Below, piece by piece: positions 45,396 through 56,259 of a DNA stretch of 64,000 bases. Numbering within the stretch: position 1 is the stretch's first letter; every line of letters begins with the position of its first letter. The position numbers and the translations under genes are program-made. Where the stretch lies: assembly GCF_020023995.1 (NCBI RefSeq), contig NZ_NRRD01000005.1:1-64000 (forward strand). The letters are read 5' to 3'. Under the pieces are notes generated by a model that was not told where the DNA came from, did no database searches, and saw only the letters and a list, made by a program, of their open reading frames with translations. This stretch comes from Rhodobacter sp. TJ_12 (GTDB lineage Bacteria > Pseudomonadota > Alphaproteobacteria > Rhodobacterales > Rhodobacteraceae).

Positions 45396-46172
45396 ATGGC
45401 CTACCAGACCCTGATCGTCGAAATTGAAGACAGCGTCGCCCTGATCCGCCTCAATAGGCCCGAAGCCCTGAACGCGCTCAATTCCGCCCTTTTGGGAGAA
45501 TTGGCCGATGCGCTGAAACAGCTTGATGCCAACGACAAAGTGCGCTGCATCGTGCTGACCGGCTCGGAAAAGGCCTTTGCGGCGGGCGCCGACATCAAAG
45601 AGATGTCGGAGAAAAGCTTCGTCGAAATGTATACCAGCGATTTCTTTGGGTCCGAGGCGGACAGCCTGCTGCGCACACGCAAACCGATCATCGCGGCGGT
45701 GGCGGGCTATGCCCTGGGCGGCGGCTGCGAACTTGCCATGATGTGCGATTTCATCATCTGCGCCGACAACGCCAAATTCGGCCAGCCCGAAATCAACCTG
45801 GGCGTGGTCGCGGGCATCGGCGGCACGCAACGGCTGACTCGGTTCGTGGGCAAATCGAAATCGATGGATATGCACCTGACCGGCCGCTTCATGGATTCGG
45901 CCGAGGCGGAACGCTCAGGGCTTGTCAGCCGCGTCGTACCGGTGGCCCAGCTTGTGCCCGAGGCGCTGGGCGCCGCGCGCAAGATCGCGTCGAAATCCGC
46001 TGTGGCGACGATGGTGGTGAAGGAATGCGTCAACCGCGCCTATGAAACCACCCTGCGCGAAGGCGTTTTGTTCGAGCGCCGGGTGTTTCACGCGCTGTTT
46101 GCGACCGAAGACCAGAAAGAGGGCATGTCAGCCTTTTTGGAAAAGCGCGAGCCGCAATTCCGCGACAAGTAA
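45396..46172 (+). CDS. Enoyl-CoA hydratase
   Basis: The start at 45396 (AAGGAAAGG upstream) gives 258 residues of the crotonase family. The oxyanion-hole segments are [14 protein letters not shown] and [16 protein letters not shown]; Glu in [18 protein letters not shown] and the catalytic Glu in [19 protein letters not shown] are as in short-chain enoyl-CoA hydratases. It likely acts in fatty-acid beta-oxidation. It is alone, followed by a terminator. Confidence 0.9.
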   Translation: MAYQTLIVEIEDSVALIRLNRPEALNALNSALLGELADALKQLDANDKVRCIVLTGSEKAFAAGADIKEMSEKSFVEMYTSDFFGSEADSLLRTRKPIIAAVAGYALGGGCELAMMCDFIICADNAKFGQPEINLGVVAGIGGTQRLTRFVGKSKSMDMHLTGRFMDSAEAERSGLVSRVVPVAQLVPEALGAARKIASKSAVATMVVKECVNRAYETTLREGVLFERRVFHALFATEDQKEGMSAFLEKREPQFRDK

Positions 46173-46187
46173 GCAAATAAGGCGAAT

Positions 46188-46212
46188 GCCCCGAAAGGGG
46201 CTTTCCTTTCCG
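46188..46212 (+). terminator. Terminator after enoyl-CoA hydratase
   Basis: GCCCC-GAAA-GGGGC (46188–46201) is a stem with a stable GAAA tetraloop followed by TTTCCTTTCC. Confidence 0.8.
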
Positions 46213-46335
46213 GTGCTTTTCCCCTATTGGCACCCCTCACATGCGCGTGGAGCCCGCTCAGGCTAGAATCATCCGGTTCGCTGGGACGACCGGGCTTTGC
46301 GCAATATATTCGTTTTAGTCCGGGAACACCGTAAC

Positions 46336-46602
46336 ATGGCCAACACGCCCCAGTCCAAAAAACGCGCTCGTCAGGCTGAGCGTCGCAGCGACATCAACAA
46401 AGCCCGTCGTTCGCGTATCCGCACTTTCATCCGCAAAGTCGAAGAGGCGATTGCCTCGGGCGATGCCGATGCCGCGAAAGCCGCGCTGCAAGCTGCCCAG
46501 CCCGAAATGGCGCGTGGCGTGACCAAAGGTGTGATGCACAAGAACACCGTTTCGCGCAAAGTTTCGCGTCTTTCGGCGCGCGTGAAAGCACTGTCGAACT
46601 GA
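46336..46602 (+). CDS. rpsT: 30S ribosomal protein S20
   Basis: The start at 46336 gives the 88-residue, Lys/Arg-rich S20, beginning [17 protein letters not shown] and ending [20 protein letters not shown]. It binds 16S rRNA early in 30S assembly. rpsT directly upstream of dnaA is the common order in Rhodobacteraceae. It is followed by a strong terminator. Confidence 0.97.
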   Translation: MANTPQSKKRARQAERRSDINKARRSRIRTFIRKVEEAIASGDADAAKAALQAAQPEMARGVTKGVMHKNTVSRKVSRLSARVKALSN

Positions 46603-46635
46603 TCCTTCGGTCAGGACAGATTACGCCTTTAGGAT

Positions 46636-46668
46636 AGGCGCCCCAAATGGGGCGCCTTCTTCTTTTTT
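46636..46668 (+). terminator. Strong terminator after rpsT
   Basis: AGGCGCCCC (46636–46644) and GGGGCGCCT (46649–46657) form a perfect 9-bp stem with an AAAT loop, followed by TTCTTCTTTTTT. Confidence 0.93.
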
Positions 46669-47058
46669 GAATGTTTTCAATACCTTAATGCGTGATGTGG
46701 CCAGTTTGCCTAGGTGTCACAGATTCGTTTCACCAAAGTAGCCGTCAAGCGCGAAGTTCGGTTGCGCAGGTCCTGCCGTGCTTGCTAGCGTCAACGGGCG
46801 ATTCACGTCGCCTTGGGGGACATGACGCATTCCCCGGTGTCGAGGCAGGCCTCATAAGCTGCCGTGATAAGAAGCCTACCGCTTCGGCACCAGGATGCGA
46901 TCCGACGAAAACGGGGTGCAAACCCCAATCGGCAGGTGATGCCGTACCCGGTTTCTGGCCGGCGGTATCGTCATGTCTTGTTCTTTTCGCCAGCTGCGGC
47001 GAAAGGGCTCTCTGGGCCGTGTTTCAAGGTGTCTTGTTGGACGACTTAGGAAAAGAAA
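46669..47058 (+). promoter_or_regulatory. Long structured leader/promoter region of dnaA
   Basis: These 390 bases hold no credible gene. From 46740 onward they are dense in short hairpins: 46816–46820/46831–46835; GAAGC/GCTTC at 46871–46885, enclosed by GCC/GGC; GGAT/ATCC at 46893–46903; GGGGT-GCAA-ACCCC at 46913–46926, enclosed by CCGA (46902–46905) and TCGG (46929–46932); GGCA/TGCC at 46931–46944; and TTTCGCC/GGCGAAA at 46985–47004. The nested stems suggest a folded RNA. No DnaA boxes matching TTATNCACA were found, so this is not evidently oriC. Confidence 0.5.
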
Positions 47059-48417
47059 ATGACAAAAGAGCTCTGGGGGCAAGTGAGCGATGAACTGCGC
47101 AAAACGGTCGGGAAGACCAACCATGAAACTTGGATTGCCCCGCTCGAACTCGTCGCGCTGAAAGACGGGATCGGCTCTTTTCAAGCACCCACCAGATTCA
47201 TGTGCGACTGGGTTTCGCGCAATTACGGCGAGCCGATCCTGAGCGCGCTGCGCAAGACCGGCGCGCCTGTGGAGCGGGTGACCTTTGATCTGGGAGCCGC
47301 GCGCAAACCCGCGCCCGCGCAAGCCGCTACGGCGACGCCCACCCGCAAAGCCGCGCGCAGCACCGAAGACCAAGACCTGCCCGGCGCCCCGCTGGATGCC
47401 CGGTTCACCTTCGACAGTTTCGTGGTTGGCAAGCCGAACGAGTTGGCCCACGCCGCCGCGCGCCGCGTGGCCGAAGGCGGCCCGGTGACCTTTAACCCGT
47501 TGTTTCTTTATGGCGGCGTCGGTCTGGGCAAGACCCACCTGATGCATGCCATCGCGCATGAATTGCAAACCGGCCGCCCGGATCTGCGGGTGCTTTATCT
47601 GTCGGCCGAACAATTCATGTATCGCTTCGTGCAAGCCCTGCGCGACCGTCAGATTATGGATTTCAAAGAGCTGTTCCGCTCGGTCGATGTGCTGATGGTG
47701 GATGACGTGCAATTCATCGCCGGAAAAGACAGCACGCAAGAAGAGTTTTTCCATACTTTCAATGCCTTGGTCGATCAGGGCAAGCAGATCGTGATTTCCG
47801 CCGACCGGGCACCGGGCGAGATCAAGGATCTGGAAGAACGGATCAAAAGCCGGTTGCAATGCGGGCTGGTCGTCGATCTGCACCCGACCGATTACGAATT
47901 GCGGCTGGGCATTTTGCAATCGAAATCCGATGCCTACCGCGCCCGGTATCCCGGCCTTGCGATGGCCGATGGCGTGTTGGAATTCTTGGCCCACCGCATC
48001 ACCACCAATGTGCGGGTGCTCGAAGGCGCGCTGACGCGGCTTTTCGCTTTTGCCTCGCTGGTCGGGCGGGAGGTCACGCTGGATTTGGCGCAGGAATGTC
48101 TGGCCGACATTTTGCGTGCCTCGGATCGGCGCGTCACGATCGAAGAAATTCAGCGAAAGGTGGCCGAACATTACAATGTGCGGCTGTCGGATATGATCGG
48201 GCCGAAGCGGCTGCGCACCATTGCGCGCCCGCGTCAGGTGGCGATGTATCTGGCCAAGCACCTGACCACGCGCAGCTTGCCTGAGATCGGGCGGCGCTTT
48301 GGCGGGCGCGATCACACGACCATCATCCACGGCATTCGCAAGATTGACGAGCTGATGGCGACGGATCGGCAACTGGCCGAAGATATCGGGCTGCTGAAAC
48401 GGCTTATGGAATCCTGA
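47059..48417 (+). CDS. dnaA: Chromosomal replication initiator DnaA
   Basis: The 452-residue initiator has domain I (1–80), a Pro/Ala-rich linker (82–110), an AAA+ domain with Walker A GGVGLGKT (152–159) and Walker B VDVLMVDDVQFIAGK, and a C-terminal DNA-binding domain with the signature GGRDHTTIIHGIRKI. Length is normal. It opens the dnaA–dnaN–recF–gyrB block. Confidence 0.97.
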   Translation: MTKELWGQVSDELRKTVGKTNHETWIAPLELVALKDGIGSFQAPTRFMCDWVSRNYGEPILSALRKTGAPVERVTFDLGAARKPAPAQAATATPTRKAARSTEDQDLPGAPLDARFTFDSFVVGKPNELAHAAARRVAEGGPVTFNPLFLYGGVGLGKTHLMHAIAHELQTGRPDLRVLYLSAEQFMYRFVQALRDRQIMDFKELFRSVDVLMVDDVQFIAGKDSTQEEFFHTFNALVDQGKQIVISADRAPGEIKDLEERIKSRLQCGLVVDLHPTDYELRLGILQSKSDAYRARYPGLAMADGVLEFLAHRITTNVRVLEGALTRLFAFASLVGREVTLDLAQECLADILRASDRRVTIEEIQRKVAEHYNVRLSDMIGPKRLRTIARPRQVAMYLAKHLTTRSLPEIGRRFGGRDHTTIIHGIRKIDELMATDRQLAEDIGLLKRLMES

Positions 48418-48519
48418 ACCCTTGACGCCCCGCGCAAAGCAACGGAATGTCCGGAAAAATCTTGTTCCGGCGCGCTGGCATGTTAACTTGCCGCCCCCGG
48501 CAAGCGGTGAGGAATGGAT

Positions 48520-49638
48520 ATGAAGATCAGCATCGAACGTGCCGCGCTCCTCAAGGCGGTGGCTCAGGCCCAGTCGGTTGTCGAGCGTCGCAACACGATC
48601 CCGATCCTTGCAAACGTGCTGATCGAGGCAGAGGGCGATAGCGTGTCGTTCCGCGCCACCGATCTGGATATCGAGGTGGTCGATAAAGCCCCCGCGCAGG
48701 TGGAACGCGCCGGGGCCACCACCGTTTCGGCGGTGATGCTGCATGAGATCGTGCGCAAACTGCCCGATGGCGCGCTGGTGCAACTGGCCGATGATCCGGC
48801 GGCCGGACGGCTGTCGGTGATGGCCGGGCGGTCAAGCTTCAATCTGGCCACGCTGCCGAAAGAAGACTTTCCGGTGATGGCCACGTCCGAATACACGGCC
48901 AATTTCGCGGCCCGGGCGGATGTGCTGAAGCGGCTGTTCGACAAATCGAAATTCGCCATTTCGACCGAAGAGACGCGCTATTACCTCAACGGCGTTTATA
49001 TGCATATCGCGGCGGGCGAAGACGGCTCTGCCCTGCGCTGCGTCGCCACCGATGGTCACCGGCTGGCGCGCATCGATGCGGCCTTGCCCGAAGGCGCAGC
49101 GGGCATGCCCGGCGTGATCGTGCCGCGCAAAACGGTGAACGAGCTGCGCAAGCTGTTGGATGATGACGAGGCGCAAATCGCGGTTTCGGTCAGCGAAACC
49201 AAAGTCCGCTTTGCGACGCCGGAAATCACCCTTACCTCAAAGGTGATCGACGGCACCTTCCCCGATTACACCCGCGTCATTCCGATGGGGAACACCCGGC
49301 GTCTGGAAGTGGATGCGCAAGAATTCGCCAAAGCCGTGGACCGTGTGGCGACCGTGTCATCTGAACGCTCGCGCGCGGTGAAGCTGAGCCTTGACGAAGA
49401 TCGGTTGGTGCTGTCGGTCAATGCCCCCGATGCGGGCGCGGCCGAAGAGGAACTGGCCGTGGCTTATGGTGATGAGCGGCTGGAAATTGGCTTTAACGCC
49501 AAATACCTGCTGGAAATCGCCAGCCAAGTAGACCGCGAAAACGCCGTTTTCCTGTTCAACTCTTCGGGCGACCCGACCTTGATGCGCGAAGGCAATGACA
49601 CTTCGGCGGTCTATGTCGTGATGCCGATGCGCGTGTGA
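48520..49638 (+). CDS. dnaN: DNA polymerase III beta subunit (sliding clamp) DnaN
   Basis: The ATG at 48520 is chosen because GAGGA (48509–48513) is 6 nt upstream; the ATG at 48514 is too close. The 372-residue product begins MKISIERAALLKAVAQAQSV as in other DnaN proteins and has three clamp domains, ending DTSAVYVVMPMRV. It encircles DNA and tethers polymerase III. Its stop overlaps the recF GTG. Confidence 0.97.
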   Translation: MKISIERAALLKAVAQAQSVVERRNTIPILANVLIEAEGDSVSFRATDLDIEVVDKAPAQVERAGATTVSAVMLHEIVRKLPDGALVQLADDPAAGRLSVMAGRSSFNLATLPKEDFPVMATSEYTANFAARADVLKRLFDKSKFAISTEETRYYLNGVYMHIAAGEDGSALRCVATDGHRLARIDAALPEGAAGMPGVIVPRKTVNELRKLLDDDEAQIAVSVSETKVRFATPEITLTSKVIDGTFPDYTRVIPMGNTRRLEVDAQEFAKAVDRVATVSSERSRAVKLSLDEDRLVLSVNAPDAGAAEEELAVAYGDERLEIGFNAKYLLEIASQVDRENAVFLFNSSGDPTLMREGNDTSAVYVVMPMRV

Positions 49639-50705
49639 GCCTGCGCAGCCTGACGCTTTTGCAATTCCGCTCGCATCGCCGGGCGGAATTTGCCTTTGAT
49701 ACCCGGCCCGTGGCGCTTTACGGCCCGAATGGCGCGGGCAAAACCTCTGTTTTGGAAGCGGTGTCGCTGTTTTCGCCGGGTCGTGGGCTGCGGCGCGCGA
49801 CGGCCGAAGAACTGATCCGGCGGCAGGAATCCGTGGGCTGGAAGCTGCGTGCGACCCTGCCCGATTACGAGCTAGAAACCTCGGCCCGGCCCGGCCAAAG
49901 CCGCGATGTGGTGATTGATGGAAAATCCGCCTCGCAACTTGCCCTGGGGCGGTTGATGCGGGTGTTGTGGCTGGTGCCTGCAATGGATCGGCTCTGGATC
50001 GAAGGGGCCGAGGGGCGGCGGCGTTTTTTGGACCGAATGACCCTGAGCTTCTTCCCCACTCATGCCGATGCCACCCTCGCCTATGAAAAGGCGATGCGCG
50101 AACGCAACCGCTTGCTGAAGGACGAGGTGCGCGACCCGGCGTGGTATCATGCGCTGGAAAGCCAGATGGCCGAAGCCGGGGCGCAGATCGTGGCGCACCG
50201 GTTGCAGACTTTGGAAAAGCTGGCCGCCGCGCAGGCGGGCGCGGCCACCGCTTTTCCGGCAGCGGCATTGGCCGTGGTGAACCAAGGCCCCGATGACTTG
50301 GCTCGCGCGTTGGATGCCAACCGTCGCCGCGATATGGCGGCAGGCCGCACGCTCGAAGGCCCGCATCGCGCGGATCTTACGGCCCGTTACGCCGAAAAAG
50401 ATACGCCCGCCGATCAATGCTCCACCGGCGAGCAAAAGGCGCTTTTGATTTCACTCCTTCTGGCCAATGCCCGCGCGCTGGCAGGCGAAAGCACGGTGCT
50501 TTTGCTGGATGAGGTCGCCGCGCATCTGGATGCCGGGCGCCGCGCCGCGCTTTATGACGAGATTTGCGCCCTGCCCGCGCAAGTGATGATGACCGGCACC
50601 GGGGCGGAGTTGTTTGACGCTTTGGGAACGCGCGGCCAATATTGGCATGTGACCGAGGAAAGGGGCACCTCGCAAGTGACGGAAACGGCTTTTCAAAACC
50701 GCTAA
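49635..50705 (+). CDS. recF: DNA replication and repair protein RecF
   Basis: The 356-residue SMC-like ATPase starts at a GTG that overlaps the dnaN stop (GTGA). It has Walker A YGPNGAGKTSVLEAV (about 30–44), signature CSTGEQKALLISLLLANARA and Walker B TVLLLDEVAAHLDAGRR. With RecO and RecR it loads RecA at gaps. Translational coupling to dnaN is likely. Confidence 0.95.
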   Translation: MSLRSLTLLQFRSHRRAEFAFDTRPVALYGPNGAGKTSVLEAVSLFSPGRGLRRATAEELIRRQESVGWKLRATLPDYELETSARPGQSRDVVIDGKSASQLALGRLMRVLWLVPAMDRLWIEGAEGRRRFLDRMTLSFFPTHADATLAYEKAMRERNRLLKDEVRDPAWYHALESQMAEAGAQIVAHRLQTLEKLAAAQAGAATAFPAAALAVVNQGPDDLARALDANRRRDMAAGRTLEGPHRADLTARYAEKDTPADQCSTGEQKALLISLLLANARALAGESTVLLLDEVAAHLDAGRRAALYDEICALPAQVMMTGTGAELFDALGTRGQYWHVTEERGTSQVTETAFQNR

Positions 50706-50772
50706 ATATTGTGGCGAAGGCGTGACAAGGCGGGCGCGAAACACTATAAATCCGCATCGACTTGCAGGATAG

Positions 50773-53229
<2,457 letters not shown>

Positions 53230-53254
53230 TCCGGGCGCCCCGGCAGGAGGAAAG

Positions 53255-53812
53255 ATGAGCGAAAGCGACGATATCGACGCGAGCCTGAGCGCGGCCGAGG
53301 CAGCCAGCCTTGGCCATGTGCCAAGCCCCGATGACCCGCGCCTGTTGCGCGATGCCTTGGGGCGCTTTGCCACCGGGGTCACCGTGGTCACCGCCCGCGA
53401 AGAAGGCGGCGGCGACCCGATCGCGATCACCGTGAATTCCTTTGCATCGGTGTCGCTTGATCCGCCCTTGGTGCTGTGGTCGGCGGCGCGGTCTTCGATG
53501 CGGCATCGCCATTTTACCGCCGCGCCCGCCTTTGCCATTCATGTGCTTGGCGCCGAGCAAGCGGATCTGGCGAAGCGATTCGCCTCTTCCTCCGGGCCGG
53601 GATTTGCGGGGCTAGCCTACCAGCTCAACGACCAAGATGTGCCGCTTTTTGACACCTGCTTGGCACGGTTTGAATGCACGACCGAGGCGATGCATGAGGG
53701 CGGCGATCACACGATCATCATCGGCCAAGTGGACCGCTTCACGCTTTGCACCAAAGGCGCCCCTTTGTGCTTTTTCGGCGGCAAATTCGGCGGGTTCGAC
53801 CCTGCGGGCTAA
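53255..53812 (+). CDS. Flavin reductase-like, FMN-binding protein
   Basis: The 185-residue protein of the HpaC/flavin-reductase family has LRDALGRFATGVTVVTA, the flavin-contact ITVNSFASVSLDPPLVLWSA, and GDHTIIIGQVDRF near the end. Such enzymes supply reduced flavin to monooxygenases, but no monooxygenase gene lies beside it. AGGAGGAAAG precedes the ATG. Confidence 0.87.
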   Translation: MSESDDIDASLSAAEAASLGHVPSPDDPRLLRDALGRFATGVTVVTAREEGGGDPIAITVNSFASVSLDPPLVLWSAARSSMRHRHFTAAPAFAIHVLGAEQADLAKRFASSSGPGFAGLAYQLNDQDVPLFDTCLARFECTTEAMHEGGDHTIIIGQVDRFTLCTKGAPLCFFGGKFGGFDPAG

Positions 53813-53839
53813 GCCTCGAAACGCATTGCATTTTATCCG

Positions 53840-53854
53840 TTAAGCGTGGCTTAA
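53840..53854 (+). promoter_or_regulatory. Perfect CtrA-type site upstream of motB
   Basis: TTAA-N7-TTAA, an exact match to the CtrA consensus, ends 46 nt before the motB ATG at 53901. This is the best CtrA-type site in the window. Confidence 0.65.
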
Positions 53855-53900
53855 GTCGAAGCTGCTACCTCTTGTCTCGGGTGAAATAGAGGTGGTGGAT

Positions 53901-54755
53901 ATGGCGGCGCGTGACAACGCGGCTCCGGTCATCATCAAACGTAAGAAGGTCGTCGGCGGCGATGGGCACCACGGTGGGGCGTGGAAAGTGGCCTATGCTG
54001 ACTTCGTGACCGCCATGATGGCCTTCTTTCTGTTGATGTGGCTGTTGAACGCAACAACCGAAAAACAACGCAAGGGCATCGCGGATTACTTCAATCCGAC
54101 GATTCCGATCAACCGGATCTCGGGCGGGGGCGAAGGCGCCTTTGGCGGCGATTCCGTCTTTTCCGAAGACCAGATCGCGCAAACCGGCACCGGCGCGGCG
54201 GGGCAACGCCCCACCGAAGAACGTCAGGCGCGCGGCGACAGTGGCACATCCGAAGACAAGACCGCCGATGCGGAAAAAGAAGCCTTCGAGGAGATGGCCC
54301 GTAAGATCGAGCAGGCGTTGCAAGGCGTCGGCGGCGAATCGATGGTCAGCGAGCAAATGGCGCGCCATATCCTGACCAAGGTCACCGACGAAGGTCTGAT
54401 CGTCGAATTCTTCGATTTGGAAGAGGAACCGCTGTTTACCGGGGAAACCGCGCAGCCCGAACCGATTCTTGAAGAAATCGCGCAGATGCTGACGCGGGTG
54501 TTCAGCTATGCCACCAACGGCGTGGCGATTAATGGCCATACCCGGTCTTACCCCTCGATGCTGCGGCAAAATCCGGTCTGGGATCTGTCGACCGAACGGG
54601 CGCAAACGATGCGCATGCTGATGGAAGGCGACGGCTTCGAAGCCAAGAGAATCCAACGGGTTTCGGGCTTTGCCGACCGAAAACAGGCGATCGAGGTGCC
54701 CCTGTCGGTGCGCAACAACCGCCTTGAGGTGATCTTGCTGCGCAACGGGCGTTAA
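53901..54755 (+). CDS. motB: Flagellar motor stator protein MotB
   Basis: The ATG at 53901 is preferred to the in-frame GTG at 53892 because GAGGTGG then lies at proper distance. The 284-residue protein has one transmembrane helix (about 30–50) with the proton-carrying Asp34 in AYADFVTAMMAFFLLMWLL, and a C-terminal OmpA-like peptidoglycan-binding domain (GVAINGHTRSYPS; STERAQTMRMLMEGDGF). It partners MotA, encoded at 0.8 kb. Confidence 0.95.
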   Translation: MAARDNAAPVIIKRKKVVGGDGHHGGAWKVAYADFVTAMMAFFLLMWLLNATTEKQRKGIADYFNPTIPINRISGGGEGAFGGDSVFSEDQIAQTGTGAAGQRPTEERQARGDSGTSEDKTADAEKEAFEEMARKIEQALQGVGGESMVSEQMARHILTKVTDEGLIVEFFDLEEEPLFTGETAQPEPILEEIAQMLTRVFSYATNGVAINGHTRSYPSMLRQNPVWDLSTERAQTMRMLMEGDGFEAKRIQRVSGFADRKQAIEVPLSVRNNRLEVILLRNGR

Positions 54756-54818
54756 GCCGTCCGTTGCCGCACCAGCCTCGCCCGGCAGCAGACAAAGAAA
54801 TCCGGCGCATTTTAGGTG

Positions 54819-54834
54819 TTAGGTCCATCTTAAC
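54819..54834 (+). promoter_or_regulatory. CtrA-type site upstream of flgE
   Basis: TTAG-N7-TTAAC has one mismatch to TTAA-N7-TTAAC. It ends 56 nt before the flgE ATG. Confidence 0.55.
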
Positions 54835-54890
54835 GACGCCTACGGCAGTGTGGCGGTCGATCAAGGGACCAGCAGCAGAAAGGCGCCCCC

Positions 54891-56228
54891 ATGTCCATTT
54901 CTTCCTCGCTCAACGCCGGTGTGGCCGGTCTTGCGGCCAACGCGACGCGTCTTGCGACGATTTCCGACAACATCGCCAACTCCGGCACCTATGGCTATAA
55001 GCGGGCGACCGCGGATTTCGAAAGCATGGTGCTGACGCAATCGCGCAGCGCGGGCACCTATTCGGCGGGCGGCGTGCGCGCCACGACGGGCCGCCTGATC
55101 GACGAGCGCGGCTCGCTTGTTGGCACCTCCAACGCGATGGATATCGCCATTTCGGGCCGCGGCTTCCTGCCCGTGGCCACCACGTCGGGGCTGATCAACG
55201 GGCTTGGCTCGCAGCCGCTGATGATGACCACGACGGGCTCGTTCCACACAGATAAAGATGGCGTTCTGCGCACCGACTCGGGTCTGGTGCTTTTGGGCTG
55301 GGCGGCCAATGCCGACGGCACGATCCCGCTGCAACCGCGTGACACGACGGCCGGTCTGCAGCCGGTGGTAATAAATGCCAACCAGACCGCGGGCGACCCG
55401 ACCACGGTGATGAACCTTGGCATCAACTTGCCCGCCACCGAAACCATGGCCGGGGCCAGCGACCAGAACCTGACCTCGTCAATCGAATATTTTGGCAACC
55501 TCGGCACGTCGAACACGCTTCAGGTGACCTTCGACCCGACCGTTCCGGCCGCCGGCGCCTCGAACCAATGGACGATGACAATCACCGATTCCGCCACCAC
55601 CACCGACCCGCTGGGCCTTGGTGTCGGCGTTCTGGGCCAATACACGCTGGACTTCGACAACACGACGGCGAACGGCGGCACCCTGTCGGGCGTCACCGAG
55701 ATTGGCGCCAGCCCGGTCTGGAACGGCACCACCGGCACCATTGATCTTTCGGTGGAAGACGGCCTGCAAAACATCACCGCAACGATCGGGACGCTGGGCG
55801 ATACCAACGGCCTGACCCAGCTTGCTACCGATTTCGCGCCGACCTCGATCACCAAAGACGGCTCTCCGGTGGGGAACCTGACCGCGGTGGAGATCGACGA
55901 GAACGGCTTCATCAAGGCGACCTATGACACCGGCTTCATCCGCACCGTCTATCAGGTGCCGCTGAGTGATGTGGCCAACCCGAACGGGCTGACCGCGCTG
56001 GACAACCAGACCTACCAAGTTTCGTCGAATTCGGGCTCGTTCTACCTTTGGGATGCGGGCGATGGGCCGACCGGCGCAATTGAAGGCTATGCCCGCGAAG
56101 GCTCGGCCGTGGACGTGGCGCACGAACTGACCAGCCTGATCCAAACGCAGCGCGCCTATTCGTCGAATGCGAAGGTCATCCAGACCGTCGACGAGATGCT
56201 GCAGGAGACGACCAACATCAAACGCTAA
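54891..56228 (+). CDS. flgE: Flagellar hook protein FlgE
   Basis: The 445-residue hook subunit has the N-terminal rod/hook motif DNIANSGTYGYKRATADFES, a long variable middle and the C-terminal SLIQTQRAYSSNAKVIQTVD. It is first in flgE–flgK–flgL–flgI. Its scaffold FlgD and length controller FliK are encoded at 39–42 kb. Confidence 0.95.
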   Translation: MSISSSLNAGVAGLAANATRLATISDNIANSGTYGYKRATADFESMVLTQSRSAGTYSAGGVRATTGRLIDERGSLVGTSNAMDIAISGRGFLPVATTSGLINGLGSQPLMMTTTGSFHTDKDGVLRTDSGLVLLGWAANADGTIPLQPRDTTAGLQPVVINANQTAGDPTTVMNLGINLPATETMAGASDQNLTSSIEYFGNLGTSNTLQVTFDPTVPAAGASNQWTMTITDSATTTDPLGLGVGVLGQYTLDFDNTTANGGTLSGVTEIGASPVWNGTTGTIDLSVEDGLQNITATIGTLGDTNGLTQLATDFAPTSITKDGSPVGNLTAVEIDENGFIKATYDTGFIRTVYQVPLSDVANPNGLTALDNQTYQVSSNSGSFYLWDAGDGPTGAIEGYAREGSAVDVAHELTSLIQTQRAYSSNAKVIQTVDEMLQETTNIKR

Positions 56229-56259
56229 GGCAAAACGCCTGAGTGAGAGGAGCTGACAC

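Noticed and set aside
46669-47058. oriC next to dnaA
   Set aside because: No TTATNCACA boxes and no AT-rich unwinding stretch were found; two GATTC sites are about what chance predicts.
46692-47093. A 133-codon frame in the dnaA leader
   Set aside because: It overlaps the dnaA start by 35 bp, is Cys/Ser-rich without a domain, and the region looks like structured RNA rather than codons.
46876-48783. A 635-codon frame antisense to dnaA
   Set aside because: It crosses dnaA, its promoter region and dnaN on the opposite strand; no recognisable domain.
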